From contig NZ_QKZO01000010.1 of NCBI RefSeq assembly GCF_003254295.1, positions 1 to 64,000 of the forward strand: a stretch of DNA of 64,000 nucleotides. The letters run 5' to 3'. Position numbers and translations under genes: made by a program. The first letter of the stretch is position 1, and each line of letters opens with the position of its first letter. This document shows, in pieces, positions 25,438-34,286 of this stretch. The notes beneath the pieces are model-generated. The model did not search any database. It worked only from the letters and a program-made list of their open reading frames with translations, and had not been told where the DNA came from. Origin of the DNA: Rhodobacter capsulatus. Its GTDB lineage: Bacteria > Pseudomonadota > Alphaproteobacteria > Rhodobacterales > Rhodobacteraceae.

Positions 25438-25899
25438 ATGCCCGAGGTCATGGTCCTGCCCGAACTGACTGCGACACCGATTGCCGGGTCCGATCCGGGC
25501 TTGGCCGAGGCGCTGGCCGCGGCCCATCTTCCGGTCGAGGATCTGACCGATCCCGGACGGAGTTTCTTTGTCTTTTCCGATGCCTCCGGGGAAATCTGCG
25601 GCTTTGGCGGCTATGAGCTGCCGGGCGATCAGGCGCTGATCCGCTCGATGGTCGTGCCCGAGACGGCGCGCGGACGCGGCATCGGTTCGGCGATTCTGGC
25701 GGCGCTGCTCGAGCGGGTCGCGGCAGCGGGCGCGCGCGAGGCCTGGCTTTTCACCAAACATGCCGCGCCGTTCTTTTCGCATCGCGGTTTCCGCGCCCGC
25801 GCCCGCTACGAGGTGCCGCCGCCGGTGCTGGCGACGAAACAGGCCAGTTCGGTCTGCCCGATCACCGCCGTCGTGATGAGCCGCCCGCTGCCGGTCTGA
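25438..25899 (+). CDS. arsN2: GNAT acetyltransferase of the ArsN2 type
   Basis: A 153-residue GNAT protein. The acetyl-CoA loop is VVPETARGRGIGSAIL, followed by a helix and the segment WLFTKHAAPFFSHRGFRAR. The C-terminal run (YEVPPPVLATKQASSVCP, then ITAVVMSRPL) closely follows the ArsN2 pattern in which a proline-rich stretch, F/S-x-x-CP and a final strand end the protein. ArsN2-type enzymes are annotated as arsenic-resistance N-acetyltransferases; the best studied relative, ArsN1, acetylates arsinothricin. The ATG at 25438 is preceded by AGGAG. Unusually, it lies about 17 kb from the ars operons and appears to be a single-gene unit. The arsenic role is inferred from family only. Confidence 0.65.
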   Translation: MPEVMVLPELTATPIAGSDPGLAEALAAAHLPVEDLTDPGRSFFVFSDASGEICGFGGYELPGDQALIRSMVVPETARGRGIGSAILAALLERVAAAGAREAWLFTKHAAPFFSHRGFRARARYEVPPPVLATKQASSVCPITAVVMSRPLPV

Positions 25900-26103
25900 C
25901 CCCGCCCCGGCGGGTCCGCCCGGCTGCAACGCTTTTGCGCATTTTTCCGCCGCGCGGCGGCGTTGCCCGCCTTTGCCCCACTTTCGCCATATTTCTTGCG
26001 TTCCTGTTAACCTTGAAACGGGCCCTCCGGCAGCAGCGGGCGGGCGCGGGGGGCGAAGCCCCGCAACAACAAGGCAGGCGGAGACCTGCATACGGGCAGA
26101 GCA

Positions 26104-28035
26104 ATGGCGACTTACAGGATCGGCGGTTACAGCGCCGCGTCGATCACTTCGGCTGGCGGATCGAGCTTCACGCTGGATCCGGGCTACGAATCGGCGACGC
26201 AGGCGGTCACCATCACCGTCACCGACAATGACGCGTATTTCAGCGGATCGGCGAGCGGCCAGCTGGACGGAAACCAGACCGCGGTGGTGACGACGGCCAG
26301 CGGCGCGGTGCTGGCCTCGGGGGCGGTGCGGCTGGGCACGGCGACCAGTTTCATCACCCCCTCGGGCACGACGGCGCGGATTTACGATGTCTATGTCGGC
26401 AATACGCTGGTCGGCTATGTCTCGACCGCGGCGCTGACGCCGGGCGTGGTGATGACCGTCACCGGCAGCGCCTCGGCGACCTCGACCGGGCAAAGCTACA
26501 GCGGCCTTGCCAGCACGAGCTATGCCTCGTCGGCGGCCTCCTCGCTGGTGGGGGGGGCGGGCGACGATTCGATCCGCGCCGGGGCGGGCAATGACACGGT
26601 CAGCGGCAATGCGGGCCACGACACGATCGATGGCGGCGCGGGCAATGATGTGCTGTCGGGCAATGACGGCAACGACCTGATCCTGGGCGGCACCGGCAAT
26701 GACACGCTGGACGGCGGCGCGGGCAACGACACTTTGGCGGGCGGCGCCGGGGCGGACAGTCTGAACGGCGGCAGCGGCATGGATTATGCCGATTATTCCG
26801 CCAGTTCCGGCGCTGTGACCATCGATCTGTCGCGCTGGACGGCGGCGGGGGGCGATGCGGCGGGCGACAGTCTGACCGGCATCGACGGGCTGATCGGCTC
26901 GGCCCAGGGCGATTCCCTCGTCGGCTTCGACGATGCCGCCTACAGCGGCTCCGATGTCTATACGAACATCTTTTACGGCGGCGGCGGCAACGACACGCTG
27001 GACGGGCGCGGCGGCAACGACATCCTTTACGGCGGCGACGACAACGATCTGATCCTCGGCGGCAGCGGCGACGACACGCTGTTTGGCGATGCGGGCGATG
27101 ACCGGCTTTCGGGCGGGCTTGGCGCGGATGTGCTGACCGGCGGCAGCGGCGCCGATACCTTCGTGTTTGACGCGCAAAGCGGCGCCGACCGCATCACCGA
27201 TTTCGACCTTGCGCTGATCGACGGCAAGACGCGCGACCAGCTGGATGTGTCCGGGCTGCGCGACGATCAGGGCAAGCTGGTGACCTGGGACGATGCGGTG
27301 ATCGGCTCGGATGCCGATGGCCATGCGGTGATCACCTTCCCCACGGTGACCGGCGGGCCGGTGATCACCCTTGTCGGGACCCCGGCCGACCAGATCAGCC
27401 GGCCGCTTTTGCATGCGATGGGGGTGCCCTGTTTCACCGCCGGCACCCTGATCGAGACGCCGCGCGGTCCGGTTCCGGTCGAGAGCCTGCGCCCGGGCGA
27501 TCTGGTGCTGAGCCGCGATCACGGTGCGGTGCCGGTGCTCTGGTCCGGCGGGCGGTCGCTGACCGCGGGGGATCTGGCGGCGGAACCGGGGCTTTTGCCG
27601 GTGGCGATCCGCGAAAATGCGCTGGGGCGGCACGGGGCGCTGCTGGTCTCGCCGCAACATGCGGTGCTGGTGCTGACCGATCAGGGCGAGCGTCTGGTGC
27701 GGGCGCGGCATCTGGCCGAACTGAACGACCCGCGCTTTCGCATCGCGCGCGGCAAGCGCCGTGTCAGCTATCACCATATCCTTCTGGAACGGCACGGCAT
27801 CGTCACGGCAAACGGGCTGGCCTGCGAGACGCTTTACCCCGGGCCGATGGCGCTGGCGGCGCTGGGGCCCGCGGCGCGGCTGTCGATTGCCCTTGCCCAG
27901 CCCTGGCTGGCCGGGGTGGTTCTGGGCGCGGCCGATCCGCTGGCGGTCTATGGCCCCACGGCGCGGCCTTTGGCGGCGCGGCGGGGCCTGCGTCTGCTGG
28001 CTCCGGGGGCGCTGCCCCGGCAGCGCGTCGCCTGA
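26104..28035 (+). CDS. RTX calcium-binding protein with C-terminal Hint (intein-like) domain
   Basis: A 643-residue protein. Residues about 1-145 form a beta-rich, Thr/Ser-rich N-terminal region without a signal peptide. About 150-400 contain RTX nonapeptide blocks ([19 protein letters not shown] and later arrays). From Cys443 a Hint_2 domain begins, [21 protein letters not shown], with the GDLVLSRD strand and the SPQHAVLV block-B-like histidine. In Hint proteins the cysteine can attack the preceding peptide bond, so autoprocessing just before Cys443 is possible. No C-terminal Asn-Cys splicing junction is present, so protein splicing is not expected. Such RTX-Hint proteins are common in Rhodobacteraceae and are predicted T1SS cargo. 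Confidence 0.88.
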   Translation: MATYRIGGYSAASITSAGGSSFTLDPGYESATQAVTITVTDNDAYFSGSASGQLDGNQTAVVTTASGAVLASGAVRLGTATSFITPSGTTARIYDVYVGNTLVGYVSTAALTPGVVMTVTGSASATSTGQSYSGLASTSYASSAASSLVGGAGDDSIRAGAGNDTVSGNAGHDTIDGGAGNDVLSGNDGNDLILGGTGNDTLDGGAGNDTLAGGAGADSLNGGSGMDYADYSASSGAVTIDLSRWTAAGGDAAGDSLTGIDGLIGSAQGDSLVGFDDAAYSGSDVYTNIFYGGGGNDTLDGRGGNDILYGGDDNDLILGGSGDDTLFGDAGDDRLSGGLGADVLTGGSGADTFVFDAQSGADRITDFDLALIDGKTRDQLDVSGLRDDQGKLVTWDDAVIGSDADGHAVITFPTVTGGPVITLVGTPADQISRPLLHAMGVPCFTAGTLIETPRGPVPVESLRPGDLVLSRDHGAVPVLWSGGRSLTAGDLAAEPGLLPVAIRENALGRHGALLVSPQHAVLVLTDQGERLVRARHLAELNDPRFRIARGKRRVSYHHILLERHGIVTANGLACETLYPGPMALAALGPAARLSIALAQPWLAGVVLGAADPLAVYGPTARPLAARRGLRLLAPGALPRQRVA

Positions 28036-28046
28036 GCCTCAGGCGA
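28028..28046. terminator. Palindromic terminator containing both convergent stop codons
   Basis: TCGCCTGA-GCC-TCAGGCGA is an 8-bp perfect stem with a 3-base loop. The TGA of the RTX-Hint gene (28033-28035) is in one arm and the complement of the cobS stop (28039-28041) is in the other. The convergent genes therefore share one symmetrical hairpin. There is no U-run. Confidence 0.55.
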
Positions 28047-28806
28047 AGGCCGCCGCCAGCACCAGCCAGCCGCCGATCTCGGCCAGCTGCTGCGCCGCGC
28101 CCAGCACGTCGCCGGTCTGCCCGCCGATCTTTGCCCGCGCGACCTGCATCAGCCCAAGCACCAGCGCGCCCTGCACCACAAGCAGCGGCACGACTGGCAG
28201 GCCCAGCCCGAAAGCGGCGCCAATCGCCACCGCGCCCCCCGCCAGCACCCGTTTCCAGGCCGCGCCCGAGGCATAACGGCCCATGCCGTCGGGCCGCGCC
28301 GCGGGCAGCGCCGCCATCAGCACCCCGCAAGCCGCCCGCGACAGGATCGCCAGCCCGATCAGCCCCGCCATCGCCAGCGCGGGCGAAGCTTCGGCGAGCG
28401 CCGCCACCCCCTGCCAGCGCAGGCCAAGCGACAGCACCAGCGCCGCGACGCCATAAGAGCCGATGCGACTGTCGCGCATGATCTCGAGCCTGCGCGCCAC
28501 CTCGCGCCCGCCCCAGAAGCCGTCGGCGACATCGGCCAGACCGTCTTCATGCAGCGCGCCGGTGATGACGACCTGCAGCGTCACCGCCAGCCCCGCCGCC
28601 AAAGCGGGCGGCAGGCCAAGCGCCAGCGTGCCGAAAAGGGCAAGGGCGGAAATCGCCCCCACCACCAGCCCGGCCAGCGGATAGGCCCAGACCGATTGCG
28701 CCAGCGTCGGCACCGGATCGGCCAGACGCGGCATCGGCAGGCGGGTGAGCAAAAGCACCGCCAGATGCGCCTCGGAAAGCCGCGCCCGGATCCAGCCCCG
28801 TTCCAT
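28039..28806 (-). CDS. cobS (cobV): Adenosylcobinamide-GDP ribazoletransferase (cobalamin synthase)
   Basis: A 255-residue polytopic inner-membrane enzyme joining adenosylcobinamide-GDP with alpha-ribazole (phosphate) to give adenosylcobalamin (5'-phosphate). The active-site motif HEDGLADVADGFWGG near residue 77 binds Mg2+ and matches all CobS/CobV proteins; the segment DSRIGSYGVAALVL follows. The start is ATG 28806, sharing one base with the cobT stop (TGATG). It is the last gene of the minus-strand cobU-cobT-cobS operon. Names differ: Salmonella cobS equals cobV of Paracoccus/Rhodobacter nomenclature. Confidence 0.93.
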   Translation of the reverse strand: MERGWIRARLSEAHLAVLLLTRLPMPRLADPVPTLAQSVWAYPLAGLVVGAISALALFGTLALGLPPALAAGLAVTLQVVITGALHEDGLADVADGFWGGREVARRLEIMRDSRIGSYGVAALVLSLGLRWQGVAALAEASPALAMAGLIGLAILSRAACGVLMAALPAARPDGMGRYASGAAWKRVLAGGAVAIGAAFGLGLPVVPLLVVQGALVLGLMQVARAKIGGQTGDVLGAAQQLAEIGGWLVLAAAFA

Positions 28807-29810
28807 CAGGCGCTGATGCCCGCTTCGGCGTAAGTCACCATGCCGTTGTGGCATTCGAGCGCCGCGCGCACGACGCCAAGCGCCAGCGCCGCGCCGGTGC
28901 CTTCGCCCAGCCGCATCTCCATCTGCAACAGCGCGCGCTTGCCCATCGTGGTCAGCACCTTCTGATGCCCCGGCTCGGCCGAGGTATGGCCGACGACGCA
29001 GTGATCCAGAAGCCGCGGATCGACCTTGAACAGCGTCGAGACCGCGGCGGTCGAGATGAACCCGTCAAGGATCACCGGGATCCGCGCCGCCCGCGCGCCC
29101 AGAACCGCGCCGCACATCGCGGCGATCTCGCGCCCGCCAAGGGCCGCCAGCGTCTCCATCCCGCCAAGGCCGCCATGCAGCGCCAGACCCTTGTCGATGG
29201 CGGCGATCTTGCGCGCGATCCCGGCCGCATCCGAGCCAGTGCCCGGGCCGACGAAATCCTTGGCCGTGCCGCCGTAAATCGCCGCCGCCAGGGCCGCCGC
29301 GATGGTCGAATTGCCGATCCCCATCTCGCCGATGATCAGCGCATCGGCCGTCACATCAACCGCCGCCGCGCCCGTGTTCAGCGCCGCCACCGTCTCGGCC
29401 TCGGTCATCGCCGGGCCTTGGGTGAAATCCTGCGTCGGCCGGTCCAGATCCAGCGAGATCACCTGCAGATCCGCCCCCGCGGCGCGGCACAGCTGGTTGA
29501 TCGCCGCGCCGCCCATCTCGAAATTCTTCACCATCAGATGCGTGACTTCCTGCGGGAAGACGTTCACGCCCTGCGCGCAGACACCGTGATTGCCCGCAAA
29601 GCACAAAGCCTGCGCCTTGGTGATCGTGGGCCGCGCCGTCGCCCGCCAGGCCGCCCAATGCAGCGCCAGCTCCTCGAGCCGACCAAGCGAGCCCACCGGC
29701 TTCGTCAGGCTGTTTTGCCGTTCAAGCGCCGCGGCGCGGGCGGCCTCATCCGCCATGGGCAGCCGGTCGGCCAGGGTGGAAATCTCGGCAAAGGAATGGA
29801 GCTGCAGCAT
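28806..29810 (-). CDS. cobT (cobU): Nicotinate-nucleotide:dimethylbenzimidazole phosphoribosyltransferase
   Basis: A 334-residue cytoplasmic enzyme making alpha-ribazole 5'-phosphate from NaMN and DMB. Family features are TKPVGSLGRLEELA near residue 35, the CFAGNHGV strand, the EMGIGNSTIAAAL motif near 175 and the C-terminal MRLGEGTGAALAL segment that carries the catalytic glutamate. Length matches CobT (about 340). DMB would come from BluB, encoded 4 kb away. It is coupled to cobS downstream, and its start lies 2 bases after the cobU stop. Confidence 0.94.
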   Translation of the reverse strand: MLQLHSFAEISTLADRLPMADEAARAAALERQNSLTKPVGSLGRLEELALHWAAWRATARPTITKAQALCFAGNHGVCAQGVNVFPQEVTHLMVKNFEMGGAAINQLCRAAGADLQVISLDLDRPTQDFTQGPAMTEAETVAALNTGAAAVDVTADALIIGEMGIGNSTIAAALAAAIYGGTAKDFVGPGTGSDAAGIARKIAAIDKGLALHGGLGGMETLAALGGREIAAMCGAVLGARAARIPVILDGFISTAAVSTLFKVDPRLLDHCVVGHTSAEPGHQKVLTTMGKRALLQMEMRLGEGTGAALALGVVRAALECHNGMVTYAEAGISA

Positions 29811-29812
29811 AC

Positions 29813-30316
29813 CTATTTCACCTTCATTGGCAGGCCCGCGACGGTGAAGACGACTTCGTCCGCCGCCGCAGCGACCCATTGGTTGAGATGGCCCGCATTG
29901 TCGCGGAACGCACGGGCGAGACGGTTGTCGGGCACGATGCCCAGACCCACCTCGTTGGTGACAAAAATCACGGGTGCCCTCAGTTCGGGCAGAACCGCAA
30001 GAAGCCGCTTTGCCGCAGCCTCCCAGTCGTGATTGCCAAGCATCAGGTTGGTCAGCCACAGCGTCAGGCAATCGACCAGCCGCGGCGCATCGTCGGTTTC
30101 CCGCAAAGCCGTCACAAGATCGAGAGGTTCCGCCCGCGTCACCCATTCCGGGCCGCGCCGCGCCTGATGCGCCGCGATCCGCTCGGCCATTTCGTCATCC
30201 CAGATTTCCGAGGTGGCGATGTAATGCGCGGGCTGCCCCAGCGCCAGCGTGCGGGCCTCGGCATAGGTGCTTTTGCCCGAACGGGCGCCGCCGGTGACGA
30301 GAAGGGTGAAAGCCAT
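29813..30316 (-). CDS. cobU (cobP): Adenosylcobinamide kinase / adenosylcobinamide-phosphate guanylyltransferase
   Basis: A 167-residue bifunctional enzyme that phosphorylates adenosylcobinamide and transfers GMP from GTP. The P-loop is GGARSGKS (residues 9-16). The WDDEMAERIAAHQARRG segment contains the region guanylylated during catalysis, and TNEVGLGIVPDN is the second family signature. It is the first gene of the minus-strand operon. The 72-base gap to the divergent phosphatase gene must hold promoters for both; I found no B12 box there. Confidence 0.94.
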   Translation of the reverse strand: MAFTLLVTGGARSGKSTYAEARTLALGQPAHYIATSEIWDDEMAERIAAHQARRGPEWVTRAEPLDLVTALRETDDAPRLVDCLTLWLTNLMLGNHDWEAAAKRLLAVLPELRAPVIFVTNEVGLGIVPDNRLARAFRDNAGHLNQWVAAAADEVVFTVAGLPMKVK

Positions 30317-30388
30317 GAAGCGTTGCCTCTTGTTCCTTGCGGCGGAAAAAAGCAGAAACGGCGGCGGACCGAAAGGAGAAATGCGCGG

Positions 30389-30976
30389 ATGCAGACGATT
30401 GGGCAGGCGGATGTCACGACCGAGCTTTGGCTGATCCGCCATGCGCCCGCGGTTCATGGTGGGCGGCTGGCGGGGCGGCGCGATGTGCCCTGCGATCTGC
30501 CGGGCGACGAGGTGCTGGCGGCGGTCCGCGCCGCGGTGGGAATGGCAAGCCTTGTGTGTTCGCCCGCGGCGCGCTGTCAGCAGACGGCGGCGGCGCTGTG
30601 GCCCGGGGTCGAGCCGCGGCTTGATCCGCGGCTGTGGGAGCAGGATTTCGGCGCCTGGGAAAACCGCCCGTTCGCAGAGCTTCCCGATATCGGGCTGATG
30701 CCGCTCGCCGAGGTGGCCACGCATCGCCCGCCGGGCGGCGAAAGCTACGCCGAGCAATGCGCCCGCGTCGCGCCGGTGCTGCGCGAGCTGGCGGGGCAGG
30801 GCGGGCGGGTGGCCGTGATCGCCCATGCGGGGGTCGTGCGCGCGGCGCTGTCGCTGGCGCTGGGATCGGTGCCCGCGGGGCTGGCCTTTCAGGTGGCGCC
30901 GCTTTCGGTGACGCGGCTTGTCGCGGTGCCGGGGGGGCTTTGGTCGATCGCGGGCGTGAACCGGGTCTTCGGATGA
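30389..30976 (+). CDS. Histidine phosphatase, probable alpha-ribazole phosphatase
   Basis: A 195-residue member of the phosphoglycerate-mutase-like superfamily. The catalytic LIRHAPA motif lies near residue 15, with the second histidine in VAVIAHAGVVRAAL near 150. By position at the head of the bluE-cobD-cobC-bluB operon it is expected to remove the phosphate from alpha-ribazole phosphate or adenosylcobalamin 5'-phosphate. This is the role of Salmonella CobC, which must not be confused with the aminotransferase named cobC here. The start is ATG 30389 with GGAG about 10 bases upstream; ATG 30381 is out of frame. The stop overlaps the next start. Confidence 0.8.
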   Translation: MQTIGQADVTTELWLIRHAPAVHGGRLAGRRDVPCDLPGDEVLAAVRAAVGMASLVCSPAARCQQTAAALWPGVEPRLDPRLWEQDFGAWENRPFAELPDIGLMPLAEVATHRPPGGESYAEQCARVAPVLRELAGQGGRVAVIAHAGVVRAALSLALGSVPAGLAFQVAPLSVTRLVAVPGGLWSIAGVNRVFG

Positions 30977-31770
30977 GACCCGCGCTGCACATTCCCGGCC
31001 ATTTCGGCGAGTGGCTGCAGGGGCGGCTGGGCGCCGGGGGCCCGGTGGTGCTGGTGACGCTGCCTGCGCCCGCGCTGGGGCTGGATCTGTGCTACCGGCC
31101 CGGCCCGGGGCTGTCGCTGCGGGGGGCTGGGCTGACGGCTGCGCGGGCGCGGCGGTTTCTGGCGCCTTTGGGGCTTTCGCTGCGCGGGCGCATCGTGTTG
31201 CGCCCGGTGGTGGCGCCCGGTCTGGGCACCGGGGTTTCGACCGCCTCGCTGGTGGCTTTGGCGCGGCTGGCGGGCTGGAACGGTGCGCCCGAGATCCTCG
31301 CGCGGGCCTGTGTTGCGGCCGAGGGGGCCTCCGATCCGCTGATGTTCGCGGCCCCCGAGCGGCTGCTCTGGGCCTCGCGGCAGGGGCGGGCGCTTGCGGC
31401 GTTGCCCGTGCTGCCGCGCTACGAGATCCTGGGCGGATTTCAGGGCGGCCCGGCCCGGACCGAGGCCGCCGACAGTGCCTTTCCCGATGTCGCCGACCTT
31501 GTGGCGCGCTGGCAGCGGGCGCAGGGGCTTGGCGATTTTGCCGCAATCGCCACCGAAAGCGCCGTGCGCTGCAGCGCGTTGCGCGGCCCCGCGGGCGAGG
31601 TTGCGCCGCAGCTGGCCGCCGATCTGGGTGCGCTTGGCTGGCTGCGGGCGCATACCGGGGCGGCGCGCGGGTTGATCTTTGCGCCCGGCACGGTGCCCGC
31701 GGGGGCAGCGGCGGTGTTGCGCGCGGTGGGTTGGCGCGGTTTGGTGCGGATCAAGGGGGGCGGGCGATGA
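30973..31770 (+). CDS. bluE: GHMP-family L-threonine kinase (PduX/BluE type)
   Basis: A 265-residue GHMP-superfamily kinase. The N-terminal IPGHFGEWLQG motif is typical of PduX/BluE proteins. The glycine-rich phosphate loop APGLGTGVSTASLVAL lies near residue 80, and the C-terminal RGLIFAPGTVPAGA region corresponds to the third GHMP motif. The enzyme makes L-threonine O-3-phosphate from threonine and ATP; CobC then decarboxylates it to (R)-1-amino-2-propanol O-2-phosphate for CobD. It is coupled by ATGA overlaps to both neighbours. The order bluE-cobD-cobC-bluB matches the R. capsulatus blu locus. Confidence 0.82.
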   Translation: MRPALHIPGHFGEWLQGRLGAGGPVVLVTLPAPALGLDLCYRPGPGLSLRGAGLTAARARRFLAPLGLSLRGRIVLRPVVAPGLGTGVSTASLVALARLAGWNGAPEILARACVAAEGASDPLMFAAPERLLWASRQGRALAALPVLPRYEILGGFQGGPARTEAADSAFPDVADLVARWQRAQGLGDFAAIATESAVRCSALRGPAGEVAPQLAADLGALGWLRAHTGAARGLIFAPGTVPAGAAAVLRAVGWRGLVRIKGGGR

Positions 31771-32711
31771 ATTTTGCCGCGATGATGGCGGTGGCGCTGG
31801 TGATCGATCTGGCGCTTGGCTGGCCGGACGCGCTTTACAAACGCATCGGCCATCCGGTGACCTGGATCGGCGCGCTGATCGCACGGCTGGAAAAGGGCTG
31901 GAATTTCAAGGGCCGCCTGCGGCGGCTGCGCGGGGTGCTGGTCGCTTTGGCGGTGATCGGAACCACGGTGGTCATCGCGTCGGCTGTGCAGCTTTGGCTG
32001 CCTGCGGGCTGGCCGGGGGTGCTGATCGGCGGCATCCTCGTCTGGCCCTTCGTCGCGCTGCGCTCGATGCATGATCACGTTGCGGCGGTGGCAAAACCGC
32101 TGATCGCGGGCGATCTGCCCGGCGCGCGGCAGGCCGTCTCGATGATCGTCGGGCGCGATCCGAGCCAGCTGGATCAACCCGGCGTCGCCCGTGCCGCGCT
32201 CGAAAGCCTGGCCGAGAACAGCTCGGACGGGATCGTCGCGCCCTTGTTCTGGGGCTGCGTCGCGGGCCTGCCCGGCATTGCCGGCTACAAGGCGATCAAC
32301 ACGCTCGATTCGATGATCGGCCACCGCACGGAACGCTATGAGGCATTCGGCTGGGCCTCGGCGCGGATCGACGATCTGGTGAACCTGATCCCGGCGCGGC
32401 TGACCGGGCTGTTCTTCGTGCTCGCCGCGCCCTGCCGGGGGCGCGCGCTGGCGGTGATGCAAAGCGACGCCCGATCGCACCGCTCGCCCAATGCGGGCTG
32501 GCCTGAGGCGGCGATGGCCGGGGCGCTGGCGATCCGCCTCTCCGGGCCGCGCATCTATGCCGACCGGGTGGCCGAGGAACCGTGGCTGAACGGCACCGCC
32601 CCCGATCCGACGCCCGCAGACCTGGCCCGCGGGCTTGCGCTGTACCGTCGGGCAATGGCAGGGATGGCGCTGGCTATCGGCCTTGGGGCCCTTTTCTGGA
32701 GTGTCTTGTGA
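31767..32711 (+). CDS. cobD: Adenosylcobinamide-phosphate synthase (CbiB/CobD)
   Basis: A 314-residue membrane protein. Hallmarks are IDLALGWPDALYKRIGHPVTWIG at the N-terminus (the P-x-P/HPV region), ALESLAENSSDGIVAPLFW near 150 and INTLDSMIGHRTERYEAFGWASARIDDLVNLIPARL near 190. It amidates adenosylcobyric acid with aminopropanol or its phosphate. The gene overlaps bluE (ATGA) and cobC (TGATG). It is called bluD in older R. capsulatus work and cbiB in Salmonella. Confidence 0.94.
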   Translation: MNFAAMMAVALVIDLALGWPDALYKRIGHPVTWIGALIARLEKGWNFKGRLRRLRGVLVALAVIGTTVVIASAVQLWLPAGWPGVLIGGILVWPFVALRSMHDHVAAVAKPLIAGDLPGARQAVSMIVGRDPSQLDQPGVARAALESLAENSSDGIVAPLFWGCVAGLPGIAGYKAINTLDSMIGHRTERYEAFGWASARIDDLVNLIPARLTGLFFVLAAPCRGRALAVMQSDARSHRSPNAGWPEAAMAGALAIRLSGPRIYADRVAEEPWLNGTAPDPTPADLARGLALYRRAMAGMALAIGLGALFWSVL

Positions 32712-33673
32712 TGCGCGATCATGGCGGAAACTGCGACGCGGCCAAGGCGCATTATGGCGGCGAGGACTGGATCGATCTCTCCACCGGCATCAACCGCCAG
32801 CCCTGGCCCGTGCCCGATCTGCCCGCCCATGTCTGGACCGATCTGCCGACCGCGACGGCCAAGGCGGCGCTGCTCGAGGCCGCGGCCGCGGCCTTCGGCA
32901 CCCCGGCGCCCGGGGTGGCGCTGGCCGGGGCGCAGCAGGCGATCCAGCTCATTCCGCGGCTTTGGGCGCCGGGGCGGGCGCGGGTGCTGGGCCCGACCTA
33001 CAACGAACATGCAGCGGCGCTGCGCGCGGCAGGCTGGCAGGTCGAGGAGGTGGCAAGCCTTGGCGCGCTGGCGGGGGCCGATCTGGCGGTGGTGGTGAAC
33101 CCGAACAACCCCGATGGCCAGCGCCATCCGGCCCCGGCCCTGCGCGCGCTGTCGTTGCAGGTCGGGCGGCTGGTGGTGGATGAAAGCTTCGCCGATGCCT
33201 CGCCCGAGGCTTCGGTCACCGCAAAGGCCAGCCGCCGGATGCTGGTTCTGCGCTCGTTTGGCAAGTTCTACGGCCTGGCCGGGCTGCGGCTGGGCTTTGT
33301 CTTTGCCGATGCGGCGACGGTGGCGGCGCTCTCGGAGATGGCTGGTCCCTGGCCGGTCTCGGGCCCGGCGCTGGAGATCGGCCGCCGGGCGCTTCTCGAC
33401 CGGAACTGGGCGATGGCGACGGCGCTGCGGCTGGGGGCGGAAACGATGCGGATGGATGCGCTGGCGGCGCGGGCGGGCTGGCGGCTCGTTGGCGGTACGG
33501 CGCTCTTTCGCACCTATGCCACGCCCGATGCGGCGGCGGCCCAGGACCGCCTGGCCCGCGCCCGGATCTGGTCGCGGGTCTTTCCCTATGCGGCGGACTG
33601 GCTGCGCCTCGGTCTGCCGGGCAACGAGAGTGAATGGATGCGACTGGAAAAGGCCCTGACGGATGAACTTTGA
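32711..33673 (+). CDS. cobC: L-threonine-O-3-phosphate decarboxylase, PLP enzyme
   Basis: A 320-residue fold-type I aminotransferase-like protein. It begins HGGNCDAAKAHYG and has DLSTGINRQPWP, the substrate-side loop VVNPNNPDGQ, the PLP-contacting VVDESFAD, and the Schiff-base lysine in LRSFGKFYGLAGLRLGF. These are the signatures of CobC/CobD-type threonine-phosphate decarboxylases, shorter than general histidinol-phosphate aminotransferases. It supplies aminopropanol phosphate to CobD. It is translationally coupled to cobD upstream and overlaps bluB by 11 bases downstream. Confidence 0.92.
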   Translation: MRDHGGNCDAAKAHYGGEDWIDLSTGINRQPWPVPDLPAHVWTDLPTATAKAALLEAAAAAFGTPAPGVALAGAQQAIQLIPRLWAPGRARVLGPTYNEHAAALRAAGWQVEEVASLGALAGADLAVVVNPNNPDGQRHPAPALRALSLQVGRLVVDESFADASPEASVTAKASRRMLVLRSFGKFYGLAGLRLGFVFADAATVAALSEMAGPWPVSGPALEIGRRALLDRNWAMATALRLGAETMRMDALAARAGWRLVGGTALFRTYATPDAAAAQDRLARARIWSRVFPYAADWLRLGLPGNESEWMRLEKALTDEL

Positions 33674-34286
33674 ACAGACCCACCGCGACGCGCTGACCGA
33701 AGTGCTGCGCTGGCGCCGCGACGTGCGCCATTTCCGCCCCGATCCGATCGCCGAGGAGGTGATCGACCGGCTGCGCGCGGTGATGGACATGGCGCCCTCG
33801 GTCGGCAATGCGCGGCCCTGGCGGGTGATCCGGGTGGAGAGCCCGGCGATCCGCGCCGAGGTGCTGGCGAATTTCAACGCCGCGCGCGCGGCCGCGGGGC
33901 AGGGCTATGACGGCGAACAGGCCGAGGCCTATGCGAAGCTGAAACTGCAAGGCATCGATCAGGCGCCGTTGCAGCTCGCCGTCTTCACCCATCGCGATCC
34001 GACCGCGGGGCACGGGCTTGGCCGCGCCTCGATGCCGGTGACGCTGCAGCAATCGACGGCGATGGCCATTCACACGCTGTGGCTGGCCGCGCGGGCGGAA
34101 AACCTGGGTCTCGGCATGGTCTCGGTGCTCGATCCGAAAGCGGTCGAGCGGCTGCTGGACGTGCCGCCCGACTGGGACTTCGTCGCCTGGCTTTGCATCG
34201 GCACGCCCGAATTCACCGATGACACGCCGCTTCTGCACCGCGCGGGCTGGCAGGAAAACCTGCCGACCGAATGGGAACTGCGCTAA
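33663..34286 (+). CDS. bluB: 5,6-dimethylbenzimidazole synthase
   Basis: A 207-residue nitroreductase-fold flavoenzyme that breaks down reduced FMN with O2 to form DMB, the lower ligand of B12. BluB features are [13 protein letters not shown] near residue 18, [13 protein letters not shown] with the key Ser/Gly/Asn residues, and [26 protein letters not shown]. Its oxygen need fits an aerobic or facultative host. It is the last gene of the plus-strand operon; its stop overlaps the end of convergent cobQ by 4 bases. Confidence 0.94.
   Translation: MNFEQTHRDALTEVLRWRRDVRHFRPDPIAEEVIDRLRAVMDMAPSVGNARPWRVIRVESPAIRAEVLANFNAARAAAGQGYDGEQAEAYAKLKLQGIDQAPLQLAVFTHRDPTAGHGLGRASMPVTLQQSTAMAIHTLWLAARAENLGLGMVSVLDPKAVERLLDVPPDWDFVAWLCIGTPEFTDDTPLLHRAGWQENLPTEWELR

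Noticed and set aside
25947-25960. CCGCCGCGCGGCGG palindrome after the GNAT gene as a terminator
   Set aside because: No U-run follows on the plus strand; the T-run lies on the 5' side, so it is not a standard terminator for the upstream gene.
24406-27795. A 1129-codon minus-strand frame across Hsp70-like, GNAT and RTX-Hint genes
   Set aside because: It spans three convincing genes on the other strand and has no recognisable domain.
30317-30388. A third cobalamin riboswitch between cobU and the phosphatase gene
   Set aside because: The gap is only 72 bases and lacks the AGxCAGGAGACCTGCC-type B12 box; a full riboswitch needs about 200 bases.
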